From: Aphelocoma coerulescens
Lineage: Eukaryota > Chordata > Aves > Passeriformes > Corvidae
Length of the DNA stretch: 64,000 nucleotides
Reading direction: 5' to 3'
Assembly (NCBI RefSeq): GCF_041296385.1
Contig: NC_091018.1
Span: forward strand, 3,541,501-3,605,500
Part shown: positions 37,841 to 49,000 of the stretch, piece after piece
Position numbering within the stretch: position 1 is the stretch's first letter
Layout of the letters: each line of letters opens with the position of its first letter
Translations under genes and position numbers: made by a program
Notes under the pieces: generated by a model
The model's input: the letters and a program-made list of their open reading frames with translations, nothing else
Told to the model about the DNA's origin: nothing
Database searches by the model: none

Positions 37841-40800
37841 AAACCAGGAAAATGTTTAAAATTCTTCTATTACAGTACCTCCTAGACCAGCATCTGTCAT
37901 GCTGAAATGACTTGGAGAAGTTAAGTCTGTAAAGAGGCATAAAGTGTAAAACAGTTTCAAACCGACCAAAACTTTTCCATAGTTAACAAAATCCTTGTGC
38001 CTTTTCCATCCCAGCTCGGATGTTCCACATCTGAAATAGTCAAGCCACTGGCAGGCTTTCCTGTGCAACATTAACAGAAACTAAGCTGACAATCAGGAGC
38101 AATAATTACAGTGAGTGTAAGAGGAAGAAGTGGGCAAATATGACACCATAATCTCTGTTTGAAACGCAAGATGAAAGGGGAAGTGTTGGATCCACTGGAA
38201 CTTCCCCCATCTCTGCAGCCTTTGTAGTAGAGATTTCCCCAAGTATGAAGAGAAGCACAAGAAGTTGGAGGTTATCATGCTTCATCACTTCTTCTTTAAT
38301 CTCTATATAAAGATGATTAATTTCAAGCTCTTTCAACTATAGAGCGTTCACCATGCAGGGGAGTAGAAAATCAAGACCATCTCGAGAAGCAGTTTCTCAT
38401 ATATTGCAGAACTTCGCTCTTTCTTTCCTTTCCCCCATAGGTTTGCAGCAAAATCAGCCAAATGACATTAGCTATGCTTTAAATTTCAATTTCCACACTT
38501 CTTTCGTTCTGTATCTTGCTCCTTTTTTCATCTCCCCACCTAACTTCCTCAGATTTTGAGTGTAACGAATCTCAAACTCTGTGCAAAAAGGAAAATAGAA
38601 AAAAGAGGAAACTGTCAGGGACCTCTGAATCTGTGCTTGGCAGGTTCACAAAGTTTTCTGGGGTTTGATGATATCCAGCCCTTTGTACAGTTATTAGTGC
38701 TTTTGGTACCCTGTACAATCTTTCTGGCTGTCCATCAGTAGTTACTGACCCTGGATGATTCAGCAGCAGCAAAGGAAAACCACAAACCCTGAAAAGTGAT
38801 AACAAGTACAGGTTCAGCTTTCTCAAAAGGATTTGTAAAATTGTTGCCACCACCAGGGTTCAAAGCTCTTTCACTCCACAGGGCTGGAATGAGATGATAC
38901 CATTTGTATTTCTGTTTAATTTTAGCCCAAACTGTTGGCATAAATCTCATGGACCTTGCTTAGTGTCTTTAGGCTGAGACAGGCTTATTTTTGATTAATT
39001 GCTTGGAATGACCTTGAAACTTTAGTCTGTTCTAAGTGGCTGCCTGGGAAAGATGAGGTTTAGTGTCTCTGTGCCACATGAAAATACTGCTTATTTGGAA
39101 AAAAAGGATTGGAAAATTTTCTGGACACAAAGGATTTCCTCTTCCTGGACAACTTTCTCCAAGATGTTATATTTGGAAGTCAGAAATTAAATTCTTTTAT
39201 ACCTATATTCATTTATTTTAACCTGAAGTGCCTTTTTATCTCCATCTTAAAATAGAAAGACCCAACCTCCAAAAATTTGGCTTCTCAATTTCACTAGCAT
39301 GTTTTTTCTACAGTGACAGATGAAAAAAGCACAGCCTGTAGTCTGGGTAATCAAATATTATATTTTTCTACTGTGTGGGTTCTGTATACATTCTTGAAGT
39401 CTATAATCAGTGAATATTAGCCAAAAATCTTCTTACAATTACATCATTTCAAATACTGGTTCAATTTAATGCCAGATCTTTTGTAGATTAACATGGGGTT
39501 ATTTGTGTTATGCAACACTTGATATCAAATACTAATGAAAAAATCACAAAATTATTTCAGATATGTCAGAAAAGTTTAGTGGCAACATTTATGGAGGATT
39601 GCACCTTTGTAAGGAATTAAAATAGCAGAAAGCCTGTTTTTACTGTAAATAATCTGGTCAGATGTGTAGTTTATATGGAATTGTGATGCCATTTGTGTAC
39701 AGTAAGTTCCATCTGAAATGAGTTTACTTACACCAACCATTATCTGTGAGATATCAAATTATTTTTATAAGATTTAGGGAGAACAAATGTGGTTTTTTTC
39801 TTCTGGGGTCACCTGAATGAACTGGTTTTACACATTGTATTTTGCTGTTCCCTTTGTTTCCAAAGATCTCTGTGGTTACTTTTGCAAATTTAGGGAGCAA
39901 AATATAAATTTACAATCTTTCTTTGGACCAGAGGAACATCATAAAAATGATCCCCCTTTGTTTCATTACAACACCTGCTTGCAATAAGATGGGATCTTAC
40001 CTATTTCTGTAATAAAATGCCATGGTAGAGCTGTGCTCTTAATTTTCCTGCTAAATAATGGGACACATTTAAAGCCTTTCCACTCCATCTCCCAGTGCTC
40101 ATTAGTGTCATTTATGAGTTATTTGTCTGCCAGTTTTTGCCTTTTTTACCAAAAAATAGTGTTTAATGCATATTCTGATGTAAAACAAATGCATAATTAA
40201 TAGTCCCTCCTGTTTCAGAAATTAATAACAGAAGAAATATCAAGTGTTTCCCTGAAAGCCAATCCACTGAGAAGTAACCAAAAACCAATATTTCAGTGCT
40301 TCTTATTGTCGGGGAAAAAAGAAGTGCCTTGACACAGCAGTTTTAATAGATTAAACAATAACAATTAGAGAATGGTTTCATAAAGCTTCTTGTTCACCTG
40401 ACAGGTTGAACAAATGAGGTATTTTTCAGTTATGATAGATTTGCATGTGCTCTGTCTGTCGGAGAGCTGATATGGACTGAATTCCTTATTGTGGAAATGT
40501 AGGAGAGGCGACTGTTGGAGCTGTTAGTATGAATTCTTAAACCTGTAGTGGTTAGTGGGTAACAGGGGCAGTTCAAACCACTGAATATTTTTCCTACTAA
40601 GTACTTTTTATATTGAAGTAACTTATTTAACATCTGAAAAGTCTTTTGGAAGTGTTTTCAGTACTAAATATGAGTTGGGAGTGAGTGGTTAAAACTTTAT
40701 GGATAGAATGTTAATATCAAAAAAAAGTTTATAAACTGACAACAGAGAATAAATGATTAGAAGATCCTAATGTAAAAATATAAATCAATTTAGTTAGCAC

Positions 40801-41082
40801 ACTTGAACTGTCTTATGTGAAATGACGGGGGGAAACTGTCAAATGGAATTCTGTTAAAGAAAATATTTAATTCCCTTTAGTATCTGCCTTCGGCATCAAG
40901 ATTTGCTTAAGAATGAAAACTGCCTTTAGTGGCACTTTAACCAAGTGTTGTGACTGCCTGGTTGTGTGTATTTCATAGAGCAGGAGGAGATTTGAAGTGT
41001 TTATTCCTTCAGAAAGCAGGAAGTGTAGAATTCCCCAAGAAATGGCTTTGACTTGCTCCCAGGTACAGAGCTGCTGTCATGT
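37841..41082. other. Gene-free unique AT-rich DNA
   Basis: No gene, RNA gene or transposon was recognised. The short ORFs (for example 38572-38853 -, 93 codons) are unsupported. Confidence 0.5.
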
Positions 41083-41154
41083 TGGTGCCTCTTCCTGGTC
41101 TTAAAATCAAGAGTCATACACGGTTAGAAGGGGAAAAGGGATTTTACCTTGGTG

Positions 41155-41160
41155 TTTATT
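41155..41160 (-). promoter_or_regulatory. LTR polyadenylation signal AATAAA
   Basis: The minus strand reads AATAAA here, about 60 bp downstream of the LTR TATA-like box and about 72 bp before the LTR end. This is the expected position for the R-region poly-A signal. Confidence 0.65.
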
Positions 41161-41215
41161 TTAAGGATCCTTAGGTGCACACGTCCAGGTCATACGCACT
41201 GAAATGCACCCTGCC

Positions 41216-41255
41216 GAATATAACCACCCCAAAAGATCGGGTATAACATTATTGG
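41216..41255 (-). promoter_or_regulatory. LTR promoter: CCAAT box and TATA-like box
   Basis: The minus strand has CCAAT at 41255-41251 and TATATTC at 41222-41216, about 30 bp apart and upstream of the AATAAA. They fit a retroviral U3 promoter. Activity today is unknown. Confidence 0.5.
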
Positions 41256-41545
41256 TGTTACTAATTAGCAGATCCATCAAAGATTCCCCAATGAGAGGCT
41301 CAAGTGAGCCCCCCTCCCCAAGGAACCTTCCCCTGGATGGTTCTATCTTGGTTTACAGAATGTGTTCTGGAGAGGACCTTGGGCTCTGGGGCACACTGAT
41401 CCCTGGCTACAAAGCTTCTGAAATGTTGAGTCTCTCAGCTTGACAAACAAGTCCAAGAATGTAGGCAAAAAGCACTAGGAATACAGAAGTTATAAAAAGG
41501 TATAACAGGGGTATAAAAGAAAAGGCAAAAATCTTCATGGCATCA

Positions 41546-41557
41546 TTTCCCCCCTTT
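41546..41557 (-). promoter_or_regulatory. ERV polypurine tract (plus-strand primer site)
   Basis: The minus strand reads AAAGGGGGGAAA immediately before the LTR TG. This is a typical polypurine tract that primes second-strand synthesis in retroviruses and fixes the LTR boundary. Confidence 0.75.
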
Positions 41558-41990
41558 ATCATTTCCAGAGGGGAAATGAGCAGGAGCTTTGTCTGACTGG
41601 GAGCCAGTGTTTGCTCAAAACACCAAAAATATTCCTCTGCCATCTCAGTGAAGGGCAGAAACTGTTCCCAAAGCAGGTGGAACAAATATGGGACACAAAC
41701 CCCTTGGAAGCTGGTGAGAACCTGCCCATGGATAAAACCCACAAGTCTGGGTGCACCTGAGCTTGTGTTGGCTGTGAAGGGGCTAAAGAAAGTTCAAAAT
41801 TATCATTCAAAAATAGATTAAATGTGTTGTCACCACTTAATCCCAGTACACGTGACCCTGTTGTAGCCTTGCAAAATAGTGATAAAACCAACACTGTGAG
41901 CACCCTTCTGAAAGCACAGATTCTGTTCTGATGTGGCCCTGGGACATTTCAGCTCTGCTTAGGATAAAAATGTTGAGGAATACAAGCTTT
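41558..41990 (-). pseudogene. Decayed ERV 3' internal region (possible env remnant)
   Basis: This is the sequence directly upstream of the polypurine tract on the minus strand. Two overlapping ORFs cover it in different frames: 41559-41903 (114 codons) and 41407-41742 (111 codons). The change of frame around 41720-41740 suggests a frameshift in a once longer reading frame. The second ORF reads through the tract into U3 and gains a hydrophobic stretch encoded by the LTR. Position next to the 3' LTR argues for an env or other 3' gene, but I recognise no diagnostic motif. The upstream (right-hand) limit is a guess. It is non-functional: no gag, pol or 5' LTR was found. Confidence 0.45.
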
Positions 41991-42081
41991 CAACCCCATA
42001 ATCTTTGTTGTGGAGGGAAGGAGGAAGAAAGTTAAGGAGGCTTCCTGGGTTTATCTAAATCAAGTGGATAGCAATCCTGGG

Positions 42082-42109
42082 ATTAATTAATTAATTAATT
42101 AATTAATTA
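42082..42109. repeat. (ATTA)7 microsatellite
   Basis: Seven perfect copies of the tetranucleotide ATTA (also readable as TTAA units). It is likely polymorphic in length. Confidence 0.95.
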
Positions 42110-42211
42110 CAGTGGTAACAGGAAAGGAGAAAGGGAAAAGAATAGCTATATCCTTCTGGATTAGCATAAATGGGAATCTTTAGCTCATCAGTGACCTTAT
42201 TAGTATAATCA

Positions 42212-42300
42212 GAGAATCATTAAATTTGGAAAAGGCCCCTAAGACCATTGAGTCCAGCCTTTAACCCAGCACTGTTGGGGGGCACAGAACAGACCTGGCT
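42212..42300 (-). mobile_element. CR1 LINE 3' fragment (minus strand, diverged)
   Basis: The plus strand reads AGAATCATTAAATTTGGAAA, then GACCATTGAGTCCAGCCTTT and AACCCAGCACTG. This is the reverse complement of a CR1 3' end of the subfamily with AATCATTAAGGTTGGAAAAGACC and CAACCCAACACC. Similarity fades after about 42285. The GC-rich sequence to about 42490 may be a diverged continuation (a TGCCACGTC stretch fits weakly). There is no coding capacity. Confidence 0.7.
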
Positions 42301-42978
42301 GGCAGGTCCTGGCTGCTGAACCCCCGTTTGTGCCACGTCAGTGAGGGACAGGCCCTGGCAGGACAGCAGTCCCTGTGCCCCCCTTGCCCAGCACATTCAG
42401 CCAGCAGTGCTGCCCTTGCCGTGGGGAATGTGACTGACAGGACACCTGGGACACCAAACCAGATGATGCCATTCCTGAAGGAAAGGCTGGTGGTGGATGT
42501 TTAAGGAGTGTCAAGTTTTAGGCTGTTCACTTCCTTGCTGTGGTTCAAACATGAGAAAAAAGCTGCAGCCTTTGCACCAACAGCACTGTTACAAAATTCA
42601 ATTTCCTGTAAGTGCTCTGAGGGCTCTGTTACACAATATAATTTCTATGATTTTATTCTGTGTAAATCATAGATTTGTATTTTACAGAAGGCAGAGAGCT
42701 TTTGTATGAGTATGTTGGGTTTTGTTTTGGTTTGGTTTTAACCCAAGCAATGGACAGGAAAGGAGTTAAAAAAGCAAGAGAGGAAACCACACAAAAGAGC
42801 GAGCAGAGAGAAATAAGGAAGAGCAATAAATGATGGAATTGCCAGAGGGTGATTGGCCTTTAAGAATTAATGACTTTTTCTTCATCTCTGGTCATTCAGC
42901 CTTCTTCCAAAGGTGAGAAAAAATAATCCTTCATGACATGCTAAATCAGTGCTGGTGGGAGGAAAATGGGAAGCTTAT

Positions 42979-43026
42979 CTCTTTTCTTTCTTTCTTTTTC
43001 CTTTTCTTCTTTTTTTTTTTTTTTTT
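42979..43026. repeat. CT/T-rich polypyrimidine tract (48 bp)
   Basis: The run is pure C and T, ending in a T run. A TTTAACAG follows it, which could mimic a splice acceptor, but no exon is evident downstream. Confidence 0.85.
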
Positions 43027-46000
43027 AACAGGAAATTTGAATTTTGCAGACAGAAGACAAAGAGTTTAAAAGAGTTTAAAAGAGTACAAAGCAAAAATGC
43101 AGCGTTGGAAGGCAGACTCCCAGAGTGAAATTTAACAAGTCGAGCCATAAATCTCAGACCCAGAGCAATGTGACCTGCCCATCATCTCCCTTTGCCTCTC
43201 TCTCCCCAAGAGGATGTGACAGAGGTCTTGAAAGATACCTGCATAAACCAAAACTGAAAGGAAAAGAGATTGGAACTTTGCAAACCAAGCAACTTTTTCA
43301 ACAACCTCTATAGGTCTCAATGCACGAGGTTCCCTGAGACAAAGAGACTTTGGATCTATTTTTGACTTTTTGTTATTTTATACAAGGATATTCAGAAGGG
43401 GCCAAAGAGGTTTTAGCAGCACAGGGATAAATGTGGGGTGAGAAGGAAGAAATAAATATGCAAGTTCTCAATTTTCTGGAAAGTAGAAGTATTTATATCA
43501 TCCTTAGGGCTGGAGGCTAGAATGAACTCAATGGAACTTCATTTATGTGATCTAAGGGCTATTTCTGACATTTTCTGTGGCTCCCATGGAGTTTTTGCAC
43601 CTGCATTTTTGGTTTGCAGCTTCTATCCATGGTGCTAAACCAACCCACCAGGACAGGCTCAGGCAGCTGGAGCTGCCTGCTCTGTGGTGACCTGCACCAA
43701 GAGGAAGTCTCAAAAAAACCTCATGTGAACAATTGGGTGGATTAGCACAGGCCAGAGGTTGATCCCAAAGAGCAGTTTGAATATGATCATGCATAGAGGA
43801 GTGGTAGGGAGAAAGACTTTTATGAACAGGCCATGCCACTTGACCTCAAGGCTGGGCAGCTTTTCCTGGCACTGGATAATTTACAGGAACAGACATCACA
43901 GAGGGGATCTTCTCCTGAACACACTGAAAGCTCATTAATTATACTCAGCATAACTAAAATTGAACAACAAAGTGGGCAATGATGTTATTCTAAAACAGGA
44001 AAGATGATTTTACATCTCTTTAGTTCAAAGAAATATCTATAATTTTTTTTTAAATGTGGAAGTTGAGATAGTGATGTAGATTAAGCAATAAATTCCTGAT
44101 CTTGGCCTCCTGAATTAATGCTGGGAATGTCAGTGATGCAACCTGGTGTAAAACTGACAAATGTTAGATTAGAATCAGGCTATGAATTCTTATAATTATC
44201 ACTTGTCTACTTACTGAAACTAAGATAACTGCAACTAATTAGGGGTATGAAAGAAAAGAAAGATAAATGTGTACAAACATCACAGCAGAGATTAAAATTC
44301 TATTTATATGCTGTTATTTTTAGGGTAGAATTTCTGTAGAAAACATTGATAAAGCTTTTTATTGTAACCAGTAGATCTGCCCTGATTATGTATCTAAAAA
44401 GATACAGTAAATAAAGGCAATCAGAAAACAAAATGCCACAGCCCTGGAGACACAAATTGATAGAGTAACAGAGTGCAGAAGCATTTGTGTGTTATTAGAA
44501 TCTACCCCTCAGCTTTGTGCTCTCAGACTTAATTTAGTGAAGCACTAAGGTTTGAAAGAGGATATGATGTGGAATTGCTTAAGAAATTGATTTAGATGCT
44601 TTAATATCTCCAGTGATCTAGTAACACGTATGCCTAATGAAACAAATTGTTTATGTGAGTTCATCCCATTAAGAAATACAGTTTTGGGGTGGCTTTGTTT
44701 TTTTTCTTTAATACCAAGTGATCTTTTTAATGGGAGAAATAAACTCACAAACACAACACAATCTTTTCACCTTAAAGCAATAAAAACAGAGATGCTGAAA
44801 GCACTTGAGGAGTGATTTTTCTCTCATGCAAATGAGAAGCACATATCTGAAATCGGCCCTGGATGCATTAAATAATCCTTGCAATATTTATATATGTATT
44901 AATAATACAGAGTTTAATATTGATATGTGAGGAAGTAACAGCATTGATGCCAATTAAATAAATCATACTAAAATTAGAGTAAGATGAATAAGAAATGAGC
45001 CCCCAACTTACTAATTATGCAATATACAAAAGCTACAAACAAATCTAGACCCATGGAAACATTAATTAGATGGCTCTATATAGTGCACAAAGGCTAAAAT
45101 ATGAGAATTATCCTGTATCTGATGCTTCAGAGTTTAGGGTACACTCCAACACTGGAACTATGATGCCTTCTGAAAGAAGAAATAATTAATAAATTATTCA
45201 ATTTGACTAGTAAGTAGGCCGAGAAGGAACTACAGGACTATAATCTGAAAGGCAGAAGTGATAACAGAACTGCAAAAATATAAAAAATGTAGATTGGGAT
45301 TAGACAAAGAACTGGTTAAAAGCAGTGATCTAAGAACAGCATTGACTGTATTGCACCTGCCAACAAAGTCAGAAATAAGCAAACTAAATATTACAGTCAC
45401 AATCTTGGAAGCCTCTAGATAATTTTCCCTCCACCTCTCTGGAAGAGAGGTCTCTCTGGAATTTGGCCCCTTCTTTAAGCATTCTTATTCTACTGTAAGT
45501 GTCTTAAACTGGAAAATCATTGTGAAGCTTTCTTAGTTTTAAAACCTAAACAGTGCACTGAGCTGTAAAGTCTTAGGTAAATAAGTTACAAATTGCCACA
45601 GTGCAGAGTGATTTTCACTGCTGCTCCAACAGCCCAAGTGACAGTGCAGGACTAAAAGGGATGAGTTTTTATCAGCACTTGGTTTTAGGCAGAAAATTCA
45701 GCTGCAAGGGAAGTGCTACCCTGCATTATGTAATACAGTCTGTCAGCTGTCCCAGGACGTACAGAAGCTGCTGCTGTTGTCCTCTCTGACCATTCAGTTC
45801 TTCACCAATGGTACCATTTCCCATTTCCCACAACACTTTGAATACTCTGCACTACACACCTGACTTAAGCACGAGGAATGAAGCTTTGGTTCCACTGGGG
45901 CTGAGTTCAGTGAGTGAGGACTTTGCCTCACTCATCTCAGTCACATAAATAGTCCAGAAATTAGCCTGGAATAATTTATCCAAGTATCATATCAGAGTCA

Positions 46001-49000
46001 GCTATTTATTTTCTGCTGGCCCTGGATTATTTGATTTCCAGCCAAGTATAAGAGCCCAGCTGTAACACATTTTCAGAATGAGGCACTTAATGAACACGTT
46101 TAGTGTTAATGTAATTATTTATGTGTTATCTCTCAGTGTTTTATTGCAGATGATAGGAAAATAGCACTGTATATTGTTGAAAGGGGGTAACTGGGACATG
46201 TTTTTATGTTTCTAGAAAACAATATTAAATTCAGCAAGTGGGAGTTACTGGTTTAGAAAAATGAACTCTGTATGAAATACAGAAAAACCAGAGGGAAAAA
46301 AGATGACGATTAAAGCTTCAAAGAGACATCAAGTACAGTTTGGTGTCAGATATACAGAATTATACACAGCAAAATAGCAACAAATAAAAGCAAAAAGCAA
46401 TAAAAAGAAAACTCTGCAAGTCTGCTTGTTGATTTATTTCACATTTAGAATATATACATCAACTCGCCCAAGATACTGTAAAATAAAACATTAAGAACAT
46501 CTGAATGTAAAACGAGAATAATCAACATCTTTAATTTCAAAGTGCTATTTTATGTGTAAACAAAAGCATATGAATATGAATATACAAAGAGGATAATTCA
46601 GTTCTAGATGAAAATGCCTCGGTTTTGTAGGATGAAGACTCGTCCTGCTGCAGAACCATTCTGAGGGCCTAAGAAATGAGCAGCCAAATCCTCTTTGCTT
46701 TACTCAGGTGAGCAGACCTCTTTAAAAACCAAACATAATAAAAAGTCCAAAATACCTTTTAGAAGCCATCAAAAGTATAAACTGTTTGAACACATAAGCA
46801 GCTGCCTGTTAGCTTTCCATTAGGCTACAGTCAAAATAATTTCTGTGCTGACACGCTTTGTTCCAGTTGTTAAAACAACTTCTAAAAATAAAATAAATCT
46901 ACTCTTAGGGTCATTTTGCTGAGTGTTTTATCCAGCAGCTCAGCCTGGAGATGCGAACAGTCCCTGCATGCTGAGGGTCTGACTGTGTCAGCCTGGGTTC
47001 AGCAGCCCTGGCCCAGATTCTGTGGCCTGTTAGACACATTTCCAGCTCAGGGTGGGCAGGAACATCCATCATTTACCTGCAGTGTGCTCTGACTGCATCC
47101 TGAATAATCCATTGCATTATTTATGGTGGGCACAACTCATCTGGTGCCTTCTTTTGAACCTTACAAAAAAGCAAACTGAAGAAGAATGGGGTGTGGGAAA
47201 TGGAAAAGATGAAAAGTGGGCTAGAAGGGCTGTGTATCACAGGGATAACAAAACTGAAAATAGATTTGGCTTTGGGGATATAGATCAGAGAATATCGAAA
47301 GCCACCAGAGGAAGTGATGGAGAGAGAATATTTGGGTTTCTAGAAGACTAATTTCAGTGTGATTTGGGGAGGGGATAATATTTGCTGACATCATGTGGTT
47401 GCTTTCATCTTGCAATTGTTTCAATTGAGATGTTACAGTGATGTTCTAAATTAAAAGATTTTTTTTTTTTTTGTGAAGCAAGAGGAAATTTAATCAATAT
47501 AGATTAATTTAGAGCAGCTGCTATTCACTAAGTAGAAACATTTTCATCTCTGAAGAATTTTAAATCCAGCTTTTATAACATAACCTGCAGTACGTTTGAA
47601 TATATTCCCCAGGTGTCTGCAGTGCTGTAATTCTGCTAAGCTCAATGAAATTTATCTCGTTCAAGACAATGTGCTGTAGATCTTCACTTGTTCATTTCTC
47701 AGAAGCTCCTTTTTTCCTATTGAAACATAGGCCATGTAAAACCATTAAGCCTTGGGGTGGGAGTAAGGGAGATGGAATGTGGAGAATGCTGCAGATGGAT
47801 CAGGAGAGGGGCTCCTGTCCTTGGGAGTCACCAGGAGCACTCAGCATCCTTCACCTGCATCTGGCCCAGGTCACCCAAAGGTCCCCCCCTCCCAGTACAC
47901 TTCCCAGAGATGTGAAATTTGAAATAATGCACCTTAGCTAAGGTGTGGGTATTGTTCACCAGCCAGTAAATTTTGCCAGACTGCTTTGATGTAGCTGGGA
48001 GCCCACAACTTTGAAAGATGCCTCCAGCTGAGTTATACAAGGCATTTGGGCATCTTGTTTCCATTCAAAACATATTTTATACAGCTCCCCGAGTGCCTCT
48101 GTGCAAATGTGTCCAAGTGCACAGCTCCCATTTGATTCAGTGGCACCTGGGTGATTTCCAAAGCCAGCCAAGCATCCTGGAATCACTGAGACAGTATTTC
48201 AAACTCTGCTGCAGTCAAAACTCAGAAAGAGGTAAACCTGAATCTAGTTTAACTTACAACAATGCTGGGCTTTCTCTGTAAATCCAAGGAGGATTTAAAT
48301 AGTCCAGAGGCTAGAAATTATATCAGTGATATAGCAGTGGTATTAATTGCCACTGGAACAGACTAATTATGGAGGTATTAGGTCCAGCCTGACAACAGTG
48401 GTTTGTCTCTCTATCCCTCTGTATTTCATTTCTCCTGTGGCAGCACTTTGTGCCAGGAGTGGCTTTTATCAGGATGGGTTTTTTTGGCTGTCAAGCAAAG
48501 TAATTTCTAAAAATATGGACTTTGATTAATTTCAATGTAGGTATAAATGGGAGGCATACTGATAAAGAGTTGTAAATCAGGAGTAAGCTGGTTTTCATCT
48601 GGGAATTTATGCAACAGAAGAACTGTTCTGAGCAGCACCAGGATCCTACAATTTCACTGTGTACATGGAATTGTTGGTGCTGATGATCTCCAAGGGCCAA
48701 GGGGAGCAAAGGTGTGGCCTGATATTCCCTGCCTGCCTTGTGCCCTCAGTCACACATCAAACAATGACAGTAGAAATGACAGCATCACTTTCAGAGGATG
48801 TTGAGAACTTACCATGTAACTTTTTTCTCCCTGTGTGGCTCTGTTCATGCTCCATTATTCTCTTTTTAACCTCATAACTCTAACTTTGGTTAAAGCAATA
48901 AATCTTTACTTTTCCTACTTGCTCATCTGCTCCAGACTTGTGCTTCTCCAGTACTGTCAGCTTTGGTACTGTTGTGAAATGAGAGCACAATAAATTAAAC

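Larger units (their letters stand above)
41083..41545 (-). mobile_element. Endogenous retrovirus 3' LTR (463 bp, minus strand)
   Basis: On the minus strand the unit starts TGATGCC at 41545 and ends GGCACCA at 41083. These are near-perfect terminal inverted repeats (TGRTGCC) with the retroviral TG...CA ends. In transcription order there is a CCAAT box (41255-41251), a TATA-like TATATTC (41222-41216), and an AATAAA poly-A signal (41160-41155). About 70 bp of R/U5 then runs to the end, which is the classical LTR order with sensible spacing. A polypurine tract abuts the start, so this is the 3' LTR of a provirus. The family was not identified by name. No matching 5' LTR was seen at higher coordinates, so the provirus is truncated. 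Confidence 0.78.

Noticed and set aside
47052..47351. 99-codon plus-strand ORF with a charged C-terminal half
   Set aside because: No family resemblance and no splice context.
48675..48705. GATGATCTCCAAGGGCCAAG as a CR1 3' tip
   Set aside because: Only about 12 bp match, and the TTCCAACC and octamer parts are missing.
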